Shown here in pieces: positions 22,520-33,543 of a stretch of 64,000 nt of DNA. How positions within the stretch are numbered: the stretch's first letter is position 1; each line of letters starts with the position of its first letter. The stretch spans positions 31,167,053 through 31,231,052 of the forward strand of contig CM060732.1 of assembly GCA_030704615.1 (NCBI GenBank), written 5' to 3'. The stretch is from Takakia lepidozioides (lineage: Eukaryota; Streptophyta; Takakiopsida; Takakiales; Takakiaceae). Position numbers and translations under genes: made by a program. Under the pieces are notes generated by a model. The model saw only the letters and a program-made list of their open reading frames with translations, made no database searches and was not told the origin of the DNA.

Positions 22520-23036
22520 ATGAGAAGTCATATTCCCAGCACGAACACAGCAGTTCGATCCATTCTTGAAATTATGCGAGGGCTTCACATGAAGGGACAC
22601 TGCTCAAAGCTGGCTGGGCTGGACTACAGCAAGTTCACAATTAAATCCGTTACATGCCTTCCTACAGACGTCGACGGTAATATGTTCTTTGAGTTCCCTC
22701 CTCGAACGGACTATTGGAGGGCGTCCGGAATGTTGACAGATATGGATAGAAAACATGACGGTCATCCTTGGTGCGTCACCAAAACCACCAACATGAAGAT
22801 GCTCGATGGTGTGCGGGTGCGCTACGTTGTTTGTGTGGGCGCGTTGCGGTGTTTCTCCCCAACTTGCTTCCACTTTAAATCCAGAGGTCACAGGAACGAG
22901 ACGGATTGGACAGGCACAGCTCATCAACCATTTCGAGCTCAAGAGAAGGTTCCAAACTCCACATTTAAGTGTGCGCATTGCAAAGAACCACCACATTGCA
23001 TGTCTGTTTATAATGCCAAGCAGTTCTATGTGTTGC
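22520..23036 (+). pseudogene. MULE-type transposase N-terminus, cut by LTR retrotransposon (copy 6)
   Basis: A continuous frame of about 172 residues carries a zinc-binding region: VCVGALRCFSPTCFHF, then a segment with conserved His, then FKCAHCKEPPHCM (C-x2-C and HC). It is reminiscent of the WRKY/GCM1-type fingers at the N-terminus of some MULE transposases. The same sequence precedes the DDE core in copy 1 (35326-34990). The frame ends at NAKQFYVL, where the LTR starts at 23037. In copy 1 the next residues are HRFPDLTRA. It is the best preserved version of this domain in the window. Confidence 0.75.
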
Positions 23037-23871
23037 TGATAACGGCTATGCTACGAGGGACAGACAACGAGGGTCGCAACGGGACATACTGGGTAGTGAT
23101 GGTGTACACTACCTGAGCCACAGGCAGAGACGGCTAAGTACGCGGTACTTAGCCAATGGCGGGACAAGGGTGCAATAAGGGGTAGTGTAGTAACCGTGAG
23201 CCGTGAACCACGATATCACACGGTCACGATAGCATTGGCTTTAACCAATAGAGGGAGTAGTGGACTGTTTACCACTATGGCTCACGACCACTACAACGAG
23301 CCATTTTTTAGCAAACCTTTTAGGTTGCGTAGGCAGTTAGGCAAACGGTCATTAACGACCGCAGGCTGTAACGGCTCTTTCGAGCATAGTATAAAAAGAC
23401 TGCACGCAACTCAGAAGATGTGCGGTAGGAGTATCAGTGATCAATGTGTATTTAGAGGGACTCAGAGTGATTCTGTGTACTTCTGAGATGATGTGACGAG
23501 CTCTGAAGTTAAGCCATGCTATTCGAAGTATCTCTGTGTAGAGTGAACGTGAGATGGTGAGAATGTGTATCATCTCAGAATAGTTCTTGTTTTCTCTTGA
23601 CTACCATTTGCTTGTATGAACCAAGAGGCTTCAGTCCTTTCAACTAAGGTCTTTTATGCTTAAGAGACTGTAGATTGGTCTTAATCAATAGGATTAAGCA
23701 ATCTGCAAGGATATGGCTTCATCCGACGTTCATGGTTTAGCTATCCTTAAAACGATTACTTCGTAATCGTTTCTGAAAGCATACCGTCGGACAACCTCTG
23801 TTGAATGTCTTAGGAAATGGGCAGTAGTGTTAATAGCCTGTTTTGTCTAAGTCATAAACCAGCGGTTAACA
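23037..23871 (+). mobile_element. LTR of Ty3/gypsy retrotransposon (835 bp)
   Basis: Begins TGATAACGGC and ends GCGGTTAACA, so it has TG...CA termini. It is followed directly by a PBS-like sequence and a gag start, which makes it a 5' LTR in plus orientation. A related LTR lies inverted at 42920-43765, and a 3' part of another ends at 49287. It inserted into a MULE transposase frame. Confidence 0.88.
23390..23398 (+). promoter_or_regulatory. LTR TATA box
   Basis: TATAAAAAG in the middle of the LTR, at the same relative place as TATAAAAGG in the inverted LTR (43381-43389). It probably drives retroelement transcription. Confidence 0.6.
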
Positions 23872-23891
23872 TTTGGCGACCATACTGGGGA
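23872..23891 (+). promoter_or_regulatory. Primer-binding site of LTR retrotransposon
   Basis: TTTGGCGACCATACTGGGGA directly follows the LTR. Its pattern is like that of Tat/Athila-type plant elements (TTGGCGACNNNNCTGGGGA), which use a tRNA other than initiator Met. The same block recurs at 49288. Confidence 0.7.
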
Positions 23892-23899
23892 CTAATGGT

Positions 23900-24105
23900 A
23901 TGTTGAGTTCAAAAGTACTCAAAGAAGGATGGTTACTCAGTGATTTCTTGAAATCACGACAAAACAAGTCAACAGAAGCAAAGGAATGGAAAACATTCCT
24001 GGAAAATTTTCATGGTTTACCAAGAGCAATACAACAGAAAATCTTTCTGTCAGTATTCCAAACCATAAGCCGCAACAGGTTCTCTACCCAGTTACCTTGT
24101 GGAAA
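23900..24105 (+). pseudogene. Ty3/gypsy gag N-terminal fragment
   Basis: From ATG 23900 the frame reads MLSSKVLKEGWLLSDFL, then KEWKTFLENFHGLPRAIQQK. This is nearly the same as the gag start at 49316 (MLSSSELKEGWLLSDFL). It breaks off near 24085, where a different gag sequence begins. Confidence 0.75.
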
Positions 24106-24114
24106 GGGGGATTA

Positions 24115-24668
24115 GAGACAAGTTGATAGCCGGTTTGAGTGTGAGTTTTCATCACAGAGGTGCCACCAGTTGCTGAGGAGAGTGCCGGTACGAGCACCAG
24201 TGATACTAGTGGGTATACAAGATGAGGTGTGCGATTTAGGCCACCTTCACCTTCAGTGTCTTCTGAGGAAAGTTCAGACTCAGAGTTAGGAGGATTCTCG
24301 CCGAGGGTGCAAGCCATTTCCGTGCCATTGTTGTGGGATACGATGGAAGAAATGTATGGAGCTACCAAGGGGCCACGTTGGTACTCTGGAGCTGTGGTCA
24401 CCATCGAGTTCGATGATTTTATACAGGAGTTTGATAGTTGGTGTGATTTGTAGCAGATACGCAATCCACAACTGTTTACGCCTTTTATGGCGTGGAAGGG
24501 GTTGTTTCAGCACCTTGAGGGGCCGCCTATAGATGACTACCATGAGTTTAGGCGGGGAAATGAGGTGGAGATTGAGGAGTGGCAACAATGTTGGTCACCT
24601 GACTATATCTCCATCACTAGAGGCACAAGGGCAGCGGCGACACCAGCAGTTACACGGGGGCTGAAAAT
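24115..24668 (+). pseudogene. Ty3/gypsy gag fragment, second element
   Basis: Frames at 24229-24453 (MEEMYGATKGPRWYSGAV, FDDFIQEFDSWCDL) and 24487-24660 (AWKGLFQHLEGPPIDDYHEF) are parts of a retroelement gag. A stop at 24451 separates them. The reading is cut by a MITE-like insertion near 24669 and seems to resume near 25190. Confidence 0.65.
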
Positions 24669-25185
24669 CCATGAGCAGTGAGTAGTGAGCAGTGAGCAGG
24701 TTTTGCCGAACGTCACCGAACCGCTCGGACCTGTGCCGAACCACTTCCAAGTTCGGGATAGGTTTGGGATAGGTTCGAAGTTTGGGATAGGTTTGGTTTA
24801 TAGAATATTCCCATTTTGGATTCCAAAGGAGATTTTTACTAAATTTATATTGCATATAACCCCTCAAATGTTGAAGGTTTGGCACCGAACACCATTTCAT
24901 ACACTTAAATTATTTATTTTAAAAACAAAAATATTAATTAGAAAACGTAGGTGCCGGCACTATTCGGCGCCAAACAGTGCCATAGGTTCGAAAGTGGTCC
25001 AAACTGGTTCGGCATAGGTTCGACACAGGTTCGGAAGAATTTTTCTTGACAGAATATTCCTCCACATAAGTTCGGCACTGTTCAGAAGAATATTATTTGG
25101 ATATTTGGTATATTCTGTGAATATTCCCTTAAGGTCGGCACTGTTCGGCAAAACCTGCTCACTGCTCATGGAGTTCTGCTCATGG
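24669..25185. mobile_element. MITE-like insertion, about 517 bp, in gag
   Basis: Both ends carry the same inverted sequence: CCATGAGCAG, then GTGAGCAGGTTTTGCCGAAC on the left, mirrored on the right as GTTCGGCAAAACCTGCTCAC. The inverted repeat is about 44 bp with a few mismatches. A possible 5-bp duplication GAAAA flanks it (about 24663-24667 and 25186-25190). The interior is AT-rich, non-coding and full of short TTCGGNA repeats. The superfamily is not clear. Confidence 0.7.
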
Positions 25186-25189
25186 AAAA

Positions 25190-26063
25190 CTCAACCTCCA
25201 GCTACGCCAACATCCCCAACTGCAAGCACTAGTAGTGGGACAAGTAAAGATGGAGCTGGGAAATCCACTCAAGCTCCTGCTGCAGCACCAGCACCAGTGC
25301 CTGCGTTTAACCCAGTTATGGAGTTTTTCGAGGAGTTAAGGAGAAACTACCAAGAAATAAGGACAACAACAACCACTACCCCGACGTGCTCAAGGCAACA
25401 ATGGGAGCTCAGGCGAAGCCCAGAGAAGGACAGAGAGGATCTCAATTGCAGAGGTCACTTACTTCATTCTCAGGCCAGCAACAATCGGGTGTGACATGTT
25501 GGGATTGTGGAGGACCCCATGTTAAGAGAGATTGCCCGGAGAGAGACAAAGGGTCGGCACAGGCACAACCTACACAACTACAGTGTGGGCATTGTGGCAA
25601 GTATGGGCATGAGGAGGCCCATTGTTATGACTTGCATCCTGAGCTACGGCCAGGCCAGTTCCAAGGGAACAATGGTGTTCGAGGACGAGGCAATGTAGTC
25701 CAGAGAGGTAGAGGAGGCAGAGGTCACGGTGGAGGTCATAACATAAACCAAGAAGCACAAGGTCAAGGTCAAGGTCATGACCAAGGCATGGTGGATAGGC
25801 TTGCCCAGCTAGAGCAATGTCTTGCTACCATGGCCACTACTCATGTTGCGCCAGCTCCAAGGCATGAGGTTCAAGCCCCACCTGCACAACCTCCTATGCC
25901 TAGGGAAGACCAGATTGATATGGGCTTCATATATAGAGCCGCACTTGCAGGACCATTGCATGTGGACTCTGCAGCTGCTGTCATTCGAGCAACAACTCGT
26001 GCTCCTAAGCCAAGAGGAGCAGATGTGGATTTTGATCCACAAAGGGGGGAAGCAAGTCGATAG
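25190..26063 (+). pseudogene. Ty3/gypsy gag C-terminus with two zinc knuckles
   Basis: The 25386-26063 frame contains CWDCGGPHVKRDC and CGHCGKYGHEEAHC, two CCHC knuckles of the retroviral nucleocapsid type. A Gly/Arg/Gln-rich tail (RGRGNVVQRGRGGRGHGGG) follows. The proline/alanine-rich linker is in the frame from 25105. It would bind retroelement RNA in the virus-like particle. After 26063 the reading goes almost directly to integrase, so protease, RT and RNase H are deleted. Confidence 0.85.
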
Positions 26064-27113
26064 ACAAGGCTTCCACAGTCTTTCACATTGGCTGAGATAG
26101 TGCCAACTACTCCATCGATGGCACCCGCTTCGCCCAAGTGTGTCAGAGGTAGAGCCACGAGTGCCATTGGGGAGAGTTGGTGTACATGAGAACCCACCAC
26201 AGGAGTAGACGATCAACTGCCTGATGCGAGTTTATTTGCAGTGGAGGTGCAGGGAGCAGATGATTGGTTAGATTGGCAGTGGCCAATCAGATATTACCTT
26301 ACTCATGGTCAGTGCCCACCCAGTTATGGGAAGGAGCAGAGGAAAAGAATAGCTATCAAGGCTTTACCATGCACTATGATAGGTGGAAGATTGTATAAGC
26401 TAGGACCTGATGGAGTTCTTAAACGATGCTTTACCACCATGAGATAAATAAAGTTTTGGAAGAAGTTTATAAGGGAGTGGCTGGAGGCCATTTTGGAGAA
26501 GAGACTACCAGTAGGAAAATACTACTTGCAGGTTACTGGTGGCCTACTTTGTTCAAGGATATACATAAGTATTAAAGGAGTTGTGATGAGTGTCAGAGGC
26601 TAGGACCTTTGCAAAGATCTGGGAAGATGGCTTTGCATCCTACGATGCCTACTGAACCATTCCAGAAATGGGGATTAGACTCTATTGGACCAATTAATCC
26701 ACCAGCCAGGAATACACAGAACAAGTATATAATCACAGCCACTGATTATACTACAAAGTGGGTGGAAACTAAAGCTCTGAGGGACAACACAGCTAAGTCC
26801 ATAACAAGGTTCCTATATGAGAACATACTCACAAGATTTGGCTATCCCCTGGAATTTATCAGTGACCAGGGAAGTCATTTCATTAATGAGACCATATAAC
26901 TATTGACTAAAGAGTTCATGATTGTGCACATGAAGAGTACAACCTATTACCCATAGGGCAATGGGCAAGCAGAGGCCACCGACAAAATACTATACACTAT
27001 CTTGGCTAAGATAGTCATACTGGGATACAAAGCTGTTGACAGCTTTGTGGTCATACAGAATTTCATATAAAGTCACTACCAAGTATACACCATTCCAATT
27101 AGTTTATGGAATG

Positions 27114-28045
27114 TGTTAGGGGGCTGCTTGGGACTTAGACGCTTTTACGGGTTCTGTGGGGTACCCTTAATTTTTGCGCAGATTGAGACCAACAAGAGCC
27201 TTAGGGGTAGCAGCAGCAGGCTTTAAGGGGGTTACACAGCCCGACACAGCTTTACAGAGCCCGTCACAGCCCGGCACAGCCCGTCACCGCCGACACAGCT
27301 TTACACAGCCCGTCACAGCCAACACAGCCCGCCACAGCTTCGCACAGCCGACACAGCCCGACACAGCCTTACACAGCCAGTCACAGCTCGGCATAGCTTG
27401 ACACAGTCTGTCACAGTACATGGGGAACAGTTATCATTGGCAGGGAACGACTGTGAGGGAACGACATCTGCAGAAGGAACGTGTTACTTCAAGGATGACG
27501 GTTAATTAGTTAGGTGGTTAGAACAGCTTGCGGGCAGATAAGGAGAGCGGCAACGGAAAGAGGAAACTTCACAGGGAGCGCTTCTTGGTCATGGAGGAGG
27601 GGAGATCAGGCGGAGAGCAAGAACGAGAGCACGCAGAAGGAGGAGAGATGAACAGTAGATGCTTGTTACATGCAAAGCTGTAGTGAAACTGTAGGGCAGA
27701 TTAGAGTCACCATGGCATTGGCCGGATACCTGATAAATCATAATCTGATACCTATTCGATACAAGCACACTGTGTAGAGTGACATGAGTGAAGCTATGAA
27801 ATGAATGCATGATTAATTAGAATTAAGTAGATACTGAAGCAATCTGATGCTTCAGTATCAGATAAGGTGAATTGATAACATGAAGGCAAGAAGGAATACA
27901 AATGGGAAGCACAACCATGATTCACTAGCTGTAGGTCATGACTGATTGTACCGAGCGGGCTGAGTGCTTAGAAATATCCAACTCTTCTATCTTGGAGTTT
28001 CCACCTCGGATAGCGAAGGGATGGGTGAGTAAAAGCCGTTCGACA
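27114..28045 (+). mobile_element. Solo LTR, 932 bp, with 5-bp target duplication
   Basis: It starts TGTTAGGGGG and ends CGTTCGACA, with GAATG on both sides (27109-27113 and 28046-28050). Removing it restores the integrase reading VYGMEALLPVEF. No internal retroelement sequence remains. It is related to the LTR-like block at 57672-58290 (shared GGGCTG, GGGACTTAGAC, TTTTACGGGTTCTGTGGGG). It contains decamer repeats at 27231-27420. Confidence 0.92.
27231..27420. repeat. Decamer tandem repeats (CACAGCCCGT-like) inside LTR
   Basis: About 18 loosely conserved 10-bp units (CACAGCCCGA, CACAGCCCGT, CACAGCTTTA). Similar runs occur at 28555-28680 and 57820-58050. The period is close to one helical turn. 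Confidence 0.8.
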
Positions 28046-28554
28046 GAATGGAAGCTTTACTTCCAGTGGAGTTCTTATTACCTACTGTGAGAACTGAATG
28101 GGGAAGGAGAATGGAATTGGAGGATTCAATTAAAGTAAGGAAACATGAACTATATTATGTGGAAGAAGTACAAGCTGATGCTGCAGATAACATGACCAAA
28201 ATTCAGATGAAGAGGAAGGATCAGTTTGATAAAGGTAAATTGAAGACTTTTAAGACAGGCGATTTGGTACTGTGGTTGCCGAAGAAGGAAAAGATTAAAG
28301 CTTCTAAGCTTAAATCACCATGGAAATGACCTTATGTCATACAGAAGATGTATGATAACAACACAACTATGTTACAAACCATGAACAAAGATATGCTTGG
28401 TAGAGTCAATGCCAATAAGTTGAAGGATACAGTGGTATCCATGATAGACCATTGCAGCATGATTTACATCTTGAAACACTGCAGTCACAGGCTACACTAG
28501 TAGCACCAGCGGAGCATGAAGCACTTGTCATAAAGCCAAATGTGTATGAGCATA

Positions 28555-28680
28555 GCAGAGAACACACGTGTTCACACAGCCATCACAGCCCACCACAGCC
28601 TATTACAACATACCACAGCTTGTCACAACCTGTCACAGCCCAACACAAGCAACACAGCCCACACAGGTCGCATAGTCCAT
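28555..28680. repeat. Decamer tandem repeats (CACAGCCCAC-like)
   Basis: A second block of the same 10-bp repeat, outside the solo LTR, just after the integrase C-terminus. It may mark a further degraded LTR of the same family. Confidence 0.7.
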
Positions 28681-28687
28681 AGGGTCA

Positions 28688-31187
28688 GTGACAGGTGGAC
28701 ACGAGTTAACGTCAGTAAAGTGGCCGGTAAGTGTAAAGATTGTTTGGAAGTCAAACTCGGGGAATGTGCCACGCGGACAGAGGGAGATGGGAGAGTGTTT
28801 GAATTCAAACACGTGGCCTAAGGGGAAAAGCACTCCGCATTGCATGTACTGCAATAACGGGCGCCATCACACAAGAAGACAAACAGGGCCGTCAAAGTAC
28901 CTATCAGGTACATCAGCCGAAACTTATTATGAACCCATTAATGCATCAAGAGGACATGTAACGGAACCCTTTACGCGTCCGACAAAGGGGAACCTTTGCC
29001 ACATATGCAGTCCTAGTGGTCATTCCAAGTTAGAATGTGAATAGATGAGGGTAAAAATGAGAAGTTACCTAATGAGGCAACGGCCAATCAGCAACACAAA
29101 TTTTGTGCAGACTTCATTCAAGAAACAAGAACAAAAAATTAAAAAGGTTATGAGCGGAAGAATAGCATGGCTCTCAACCTATTGGGCACCTATGTCAAAA
29201 CTCATGTTCCTTCCACACAATTGGCAGCATTGCGGGAGGAGCTCAAGCAAGAGTTTGAGGCAAGAATTGTCACTGAGTGTGCAAACAAGGTGGATGTGGA
29301 GGCCAACCTCAAGTTGCAGCATGAAGTACATAAGCAACAGCTATACCAGTTGCAGGTTAAGCATGAAGGCAAGTTGCAGGAAGTGAAGTTGCTTCATACA
29401 GAATTGGAAGCAGTCCATCATAGAATGACCATACAGTGCACACTAACGACTAATCTGGAACTGACTATACCAGAAGTTAAGAACCAAGCTGAGAGATGTT
29501 TAATGGCGGAGGCAGAGTCAATGGAGCAGGGGAAACTTATTGCTGACATGAAGGCTACTATCTGTCGCAATGAGGATACCTTTCAACAGTACCACCAGGT
29601 CAATGCCCAGAAGGACAGGTACATCCTCGAGTTGCAGCAAACAATCACAGTACGGGAGAATAAGCTTTCTGTGACTGACAAGGCCTGGAAAGAAGCCAAT
29701 AATCTGTCTGCCACCTATGCAGCTCTGGTTGAACCCCATGCGAAGTGCATGGAGACTTTACAGCAATAGTTAGACACAATCTACCATGTTCCATCTACTC
29801 AAGCATTCATTCCACAGCTTCACTCATATCTCTCTACATGGTGTGAGTATGAACAAGGGACAGTGGAAGGAAAGGCACCAAGAAAGCTCACCCAAGATAA
29901 AATGAATGATCTTAGGCTACGGGTGCAGAACATTGCCACAGCCACTATAGACAATGTCTATAGTTGGATAGCTGAGTTGCAGGAGGATGTGGAAGGGCTG
30001 TAGACTCAAGTGGATGACTTGATCTCCAACATTGACAAAAGGGCCTTTGTTCCTGAGGAACAGCTGGTGGACTTATTTGCACGCAAGGACTCTGATTTTC
30101 CAATCTTTAGCATAGGAGGTGCAGGACTTGCCAACATCAGGAGGGATAGTGGCACCAATATCACAGCAATCACATCAGGTCGCCAGTGTTGATACCATGG
30201 CACTGCAGCAATCTGAGGTTTGGGATGATGCTTCTTTTAACCCACCTACTATTCCTGCTACACTTGAATACAATCGGGCTATGATTATGCCATTCAACCA
30301 AATTCCCATTGTTATGGATTTGGCTTGGAAAGAATTCAGTCCCTCCAGAGTCTTTGGCGCACTATCACCAGATTATGCGCATTTGGTTGCCAGTGACAAC
30401 TTGGAATAAAGTTTTTCCAAATGACCGACCCATTGAAGATCATCATTTTGCACAGTACTGGTCTGAGGTAGGCACCATGCTGAAGGAATTAATTGCCTTC
30501 CAGATTGTTCATGGGTACATCTACACCAAGATCAAGGAGGTACCTAGTTTGGTCATGGGTTGTGGACTATACTATGCTGCTTGTTTCATTTCACGCTACC
30601 ACATTGAGCAGCAAAAGATGCAAATGCAATTTCAGACTTATTCCAAGTCTGGGGATCATTGGGTGTTACTTTCAATTCCATCACATACATATTTGTATGA
30701 TGTGAGGATCATGCTTTAGAAGGATCCCCAACTTCGTTCTTGGTTTAATTTTGCTCTGGAGAACTTGGCCAGGGAAAACTTGGGTCTTGATCACATTTTT
30801 CCTAAAGGGCATGAAGCCAAAAAGTGGTCACACTTTTCCCATGTCATTGGCACACCACTTAGCTATACAGATGATGAGATGCGGGAATACACTAATCTTG
30901 CTCGAAAAAGGTTGATACAAGTCTTAAAGTTTAAGCTTCCAGACATGGTGGGCAAACACTGTATGCCACGCAAGATTCCTGAAAAGCCACAAAAGGTAAG
31001 GGCACCGAAAGGTCACCGGGGGGAAGATGATTCTGACACTATTGGTTCTATGGAGGAACCTTTTGACATGGCTGAGGATTATGCAATACAAATGGCGGAG
31101 AAGAAACGACGGGGATCTCCTATCCTCAAGCCAAAAACTATCAAGCACTACAACAACAAACAAGAGGAAACTAAGCAAATGAGCTAG
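28688..31187 (+). pseudogene. Ty3/gypsy 3' accessory ORF: zinc knuckle, coiled coil, conserved C-terminal domain
   Basis: The order is: zinc knuckles (CMYCNNGRHHTRR and CHICSPSGHSKLEC, 28850-29040); a long coiled coil (29167-29769, rich in E/K/Q/L heptads); a continuation in the same frame past stops to 30190; then a conserved C-terminal region (VPSLVMGCGLYYAACFISR, 30537-30593; HWVLLSIPSHTYLYD; ENLGLDHIFPKGHEAKKW) and a charged tail. Two frameshifts (about 30120 and 30300) and several stops disable it. It lies downstream of integrase in sense orientation, the env-like position of some plant Ty3/gypsy elements. A homologue is at 46420-43937 minus. Function unknown. No signal peptide or membrane span is evident, so it does not look like an envelope protein. 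Confidence 0.7.
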
Positions 31188-32329
31188 ATGATGAACAAGA
31201 GAAGCCTTTCCCTTCTTTTATACTGTTTTTAAGCCTAAAAAACTAATGGAAAATATTCATTAAACTATTGTTTCCTTGGAGGATCTATAATATAATATTC
31301 CACATGGATGAAAAGTCTTAGAGGCAAGTGAAAGTTGGGTTTTCATCCATCCAATTGGATGACCAGTTGACGCGAGTTGTCATTTCATCCATCCAGCTCC
31401 TCAAGGCGAATTCCAGGATTTTTCATCCATCCAAGAAGTAGAAATGCAAATAATAGGCACTGTGAGTGCCGTCGACTCAATAATTTGGCCCCGCTGCTAA
31501 TCAGCTCCATAAATCACCAAACTTGGCGACAAACTACAATTATATACCCTGTATCAGCCTGTAAATTCTCAGCTCCATCGGTGGTACAAAGTTGCGCTTC
31601 TCGCCATTCGTCGTATTTTTGTTACACACAGATTTTGTGGTATTTTTGGAAATCAAATCCCTGGTGATGGCTCTGGGGTCCTTGACTCTGCCACTGAGTT
31701 ATAGGTTGTCCAGAGTCCCCTCTAGTTGTCCCGCACTGCTAACAAGTCCACGCTTTGCCGTTTGAAGTCGTCATGACCAGTTGTCATTCCGATGCGGCCA
31801 ATTGATTTGTTGCGATATTTCATCGTTGTACATGTCGCTTCCACCAATTGCCAAGCTCCTCGTCGTGTGTTTCTACTGGACTTGAAAGGCGGGAGAAAAG
31901 AGAGATCGCAATCTGGGACTGGAACAGTTGTCCTGTACTGTTTGAACATGATTAACTTGCCGTTTCTGGTACCGAATTGGCAACCTAATGTGCTGTCGAT
32001 GCAGCTTCCTACGGTCATCTTGACGCCAGAGTTCTACTCCATGGTCGTCGCAGACACTGTCTAATTTCCTACGTGCTTTACCAATGATCTCTAAACAACT
32101 AACAAACTAATCTATTTTGGCAGTACAATGCCGAAACCGCTTGTCTTATGATAAAAAACGATCTGAAAATACAAGTGTACCAATATATGCATCTACACAT
32201 GGTTAACACAAGTCCAATTACACCACGATTGGGGAAGTCAGACTCTCACGATAAAAAAAGGGATTAGAACAAGTCACTATCACTACGAAGCAATGAGGTA
32301 CCATTCCATGAGAGAAACGATCTTGCATA
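31188..32329. other. Retroelement spacer, no recognised gene
   Basis: Contains several CATCCATCC motifs (31340-31430) and overlapping frames on both strands (31792-32064 plus, 31722-32018 minus) that I do not recognise. It may be untranslated sequence or an LTR of a decayed element. Confidence 0.35.
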
Positions 32330-32756
32330 GTGGAAGAGTATGACTGGTCCAGTGGACTATCGGATGAAGAAGAAGCTACGGTATATGCAACACTTCCACA
32401 GTTGGAACCCATTGGTCAATTAGTGGTCAAACATACCACAACAGTAGGATGTCACATGGTAACCCAAGGAGAACCAAATACTCCGAGAACGGAAGATCTT
32501 GAGGAAGAAGCTATGGACACACCTCAACACCCTGCCCGTTTTTATCAAGAAAGAGAAGAGGACATTAAAATCAGTGAAGTACCTGCCACGATTGCAACCA
32601 TCGGACAGGAGATGCAGGATGGACAGTAATGGAAGAAACTCAATTGATTCAAGTGAATCTAGGAACAGTGGAAGAACCACAGATAATACGAGTAAGTGCA
32701 GGTCTCGAAGAATCATTTCTACAAGAAGCCACTGCATTATTCACTGAATACAAGGA
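32330..32756 (+). pseudogene. Ty3/gypsy pol, protease-RT linker, left part
   Basis: Frames 32330-32629 and 32629-32756 end in LEESFLQEATALFTEYK. This is the segment before the RT domain, normally followed by DVFAW-YKDLKGIP. The reading is interrupted at the 10-bp target duplication (32747-32756) of the MULE-type element and resumes at 42295. Confidence 0.8.
32747..32756 (+). repeat. Target-site duplication of MULE copy 1, left
   Basis: AATACAAGGA, repeated exactly at 42295-42304 next to the right terminus. Confidence 0.88.
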
Positions 32757-32810
32757 GGTTAGTTATTTCATGAGCATGAGCGGCATGAGCGGCATGAGCG
32801 GAGTAGCAAG
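32757..32810 (+). repeat. Left terminal inverted repeat of MULE copy 1
   Basis: Starts GGTTAGTTATTTCATGAG and contains tandem GCATGAGCG units. It pairs with the inverted right end at 42230-42294, which has the same CATGAGC/GAGCGG units in a different order. Confidence 0.8.
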
Positions 32811-32999
32811 ACAATCGGTTTTCATGAACAGAAGTACAAATTTCGAAAATAAAAAACATTATAAAATATTAATTTAATGGAATGTGTCAGAAAAAACTAA
32901 TATATTATTCGGCACCTTGAAGGGAAAATTGTAGTTTTGAGAGTTGTGCTCATGATATTTAGTCTTCCGCTCATGCCAATTCCCAGCGACATGTGCAAA

Positions 33000-33390
33000 A
33001 TTGGCACCGAATTTCGTGGTAATAGGGTCCGTAACCGGAAAAAACCGCAACGTATTTCGCGGTAATAGGTCTCTCTGGCGAAAAATGGTGCCGAATTCCG
33101 CAGCTATAGGTCCCCTCATGACAGGTGTGTAAGCCCAAAATTTGGAAATGTGGCGCCGAATTTCGGTACATGGTGCCGGGGATTGCACAGATGTTGGGCA
33201 ATTCTGGGCCATGTAACTGGAAATTCGGCACCATTTTTCCAGACATCGTTCCCGAGCATGTTCGGACTTAGCCAGTTTTCGGCCCAAAATAGGTCGGCGC
33301 CATTTTTCCAAACACAGGGGTACCAGTGCATTTTGGGACTTAGCCAGTTTTTGGCCCAAAATAGAGAAATTCGGCGCCATTTTTCCAGAA
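33000..33390. repeat. Cluster of AATTCGGCGCCATTTTT-like semi-palindromes near transposase 3' end
   Basis: About six units with ATTCGGCRCC and CATTTTTCC, or the inverse, lie in the 3' flank of the transposase gene. The same sequence forms the intron array at 39057-39690. Flanking GACTTAGCCAGTTTTCGGCCC is also shared. Confidence 0.75.
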
Positions 33391-33543
33391 ATGGCCCCAC
33401 AACTGCTTCTGTTGGATCTCAGTTTGAATGGAATATTGCCTCATTCCAGGAGTTTTGGGGTGCATTTCATTACACTGCAAAAAAAAGTCTGATACATGAA
33501 AATGCAATTGAAAATATCCATATGGAGGATTCCCTTTGCCCCA

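Larger units (their letters stand above)
26241..28500 (+). pseudogene. Ty3/gypsy integrase, split by a solo LTR
   Basis: Pieces run from the end of RNase H (DWQWPIRYYLTHGQCPPSY) through the zinc-binding region (GGHFGEE, CDECQRLG) to the catalytic core: WGLDSIGPI, ATDYTTKWVE, and FISDQGSHF, with the expected Asp residues. A stop at 26897 and later stops disable it. VYGM ends at 27113 and EALLPVEFLLP resumes at 28051 after the solo LTR. The C-terminal part (KDQFDKGKLKTFKTGDLVLW) follows to about 28330, then degenerates. Integrase inserts retroelement cDNA. Confidence 0.88.

Noticed and set aside
28688-31187. Envelope-like gene making this an errantivirus-like element
   Set aside because: The ORF has zinc knuckles and a coiled coil but no signal peptide or membrane span that I can see.
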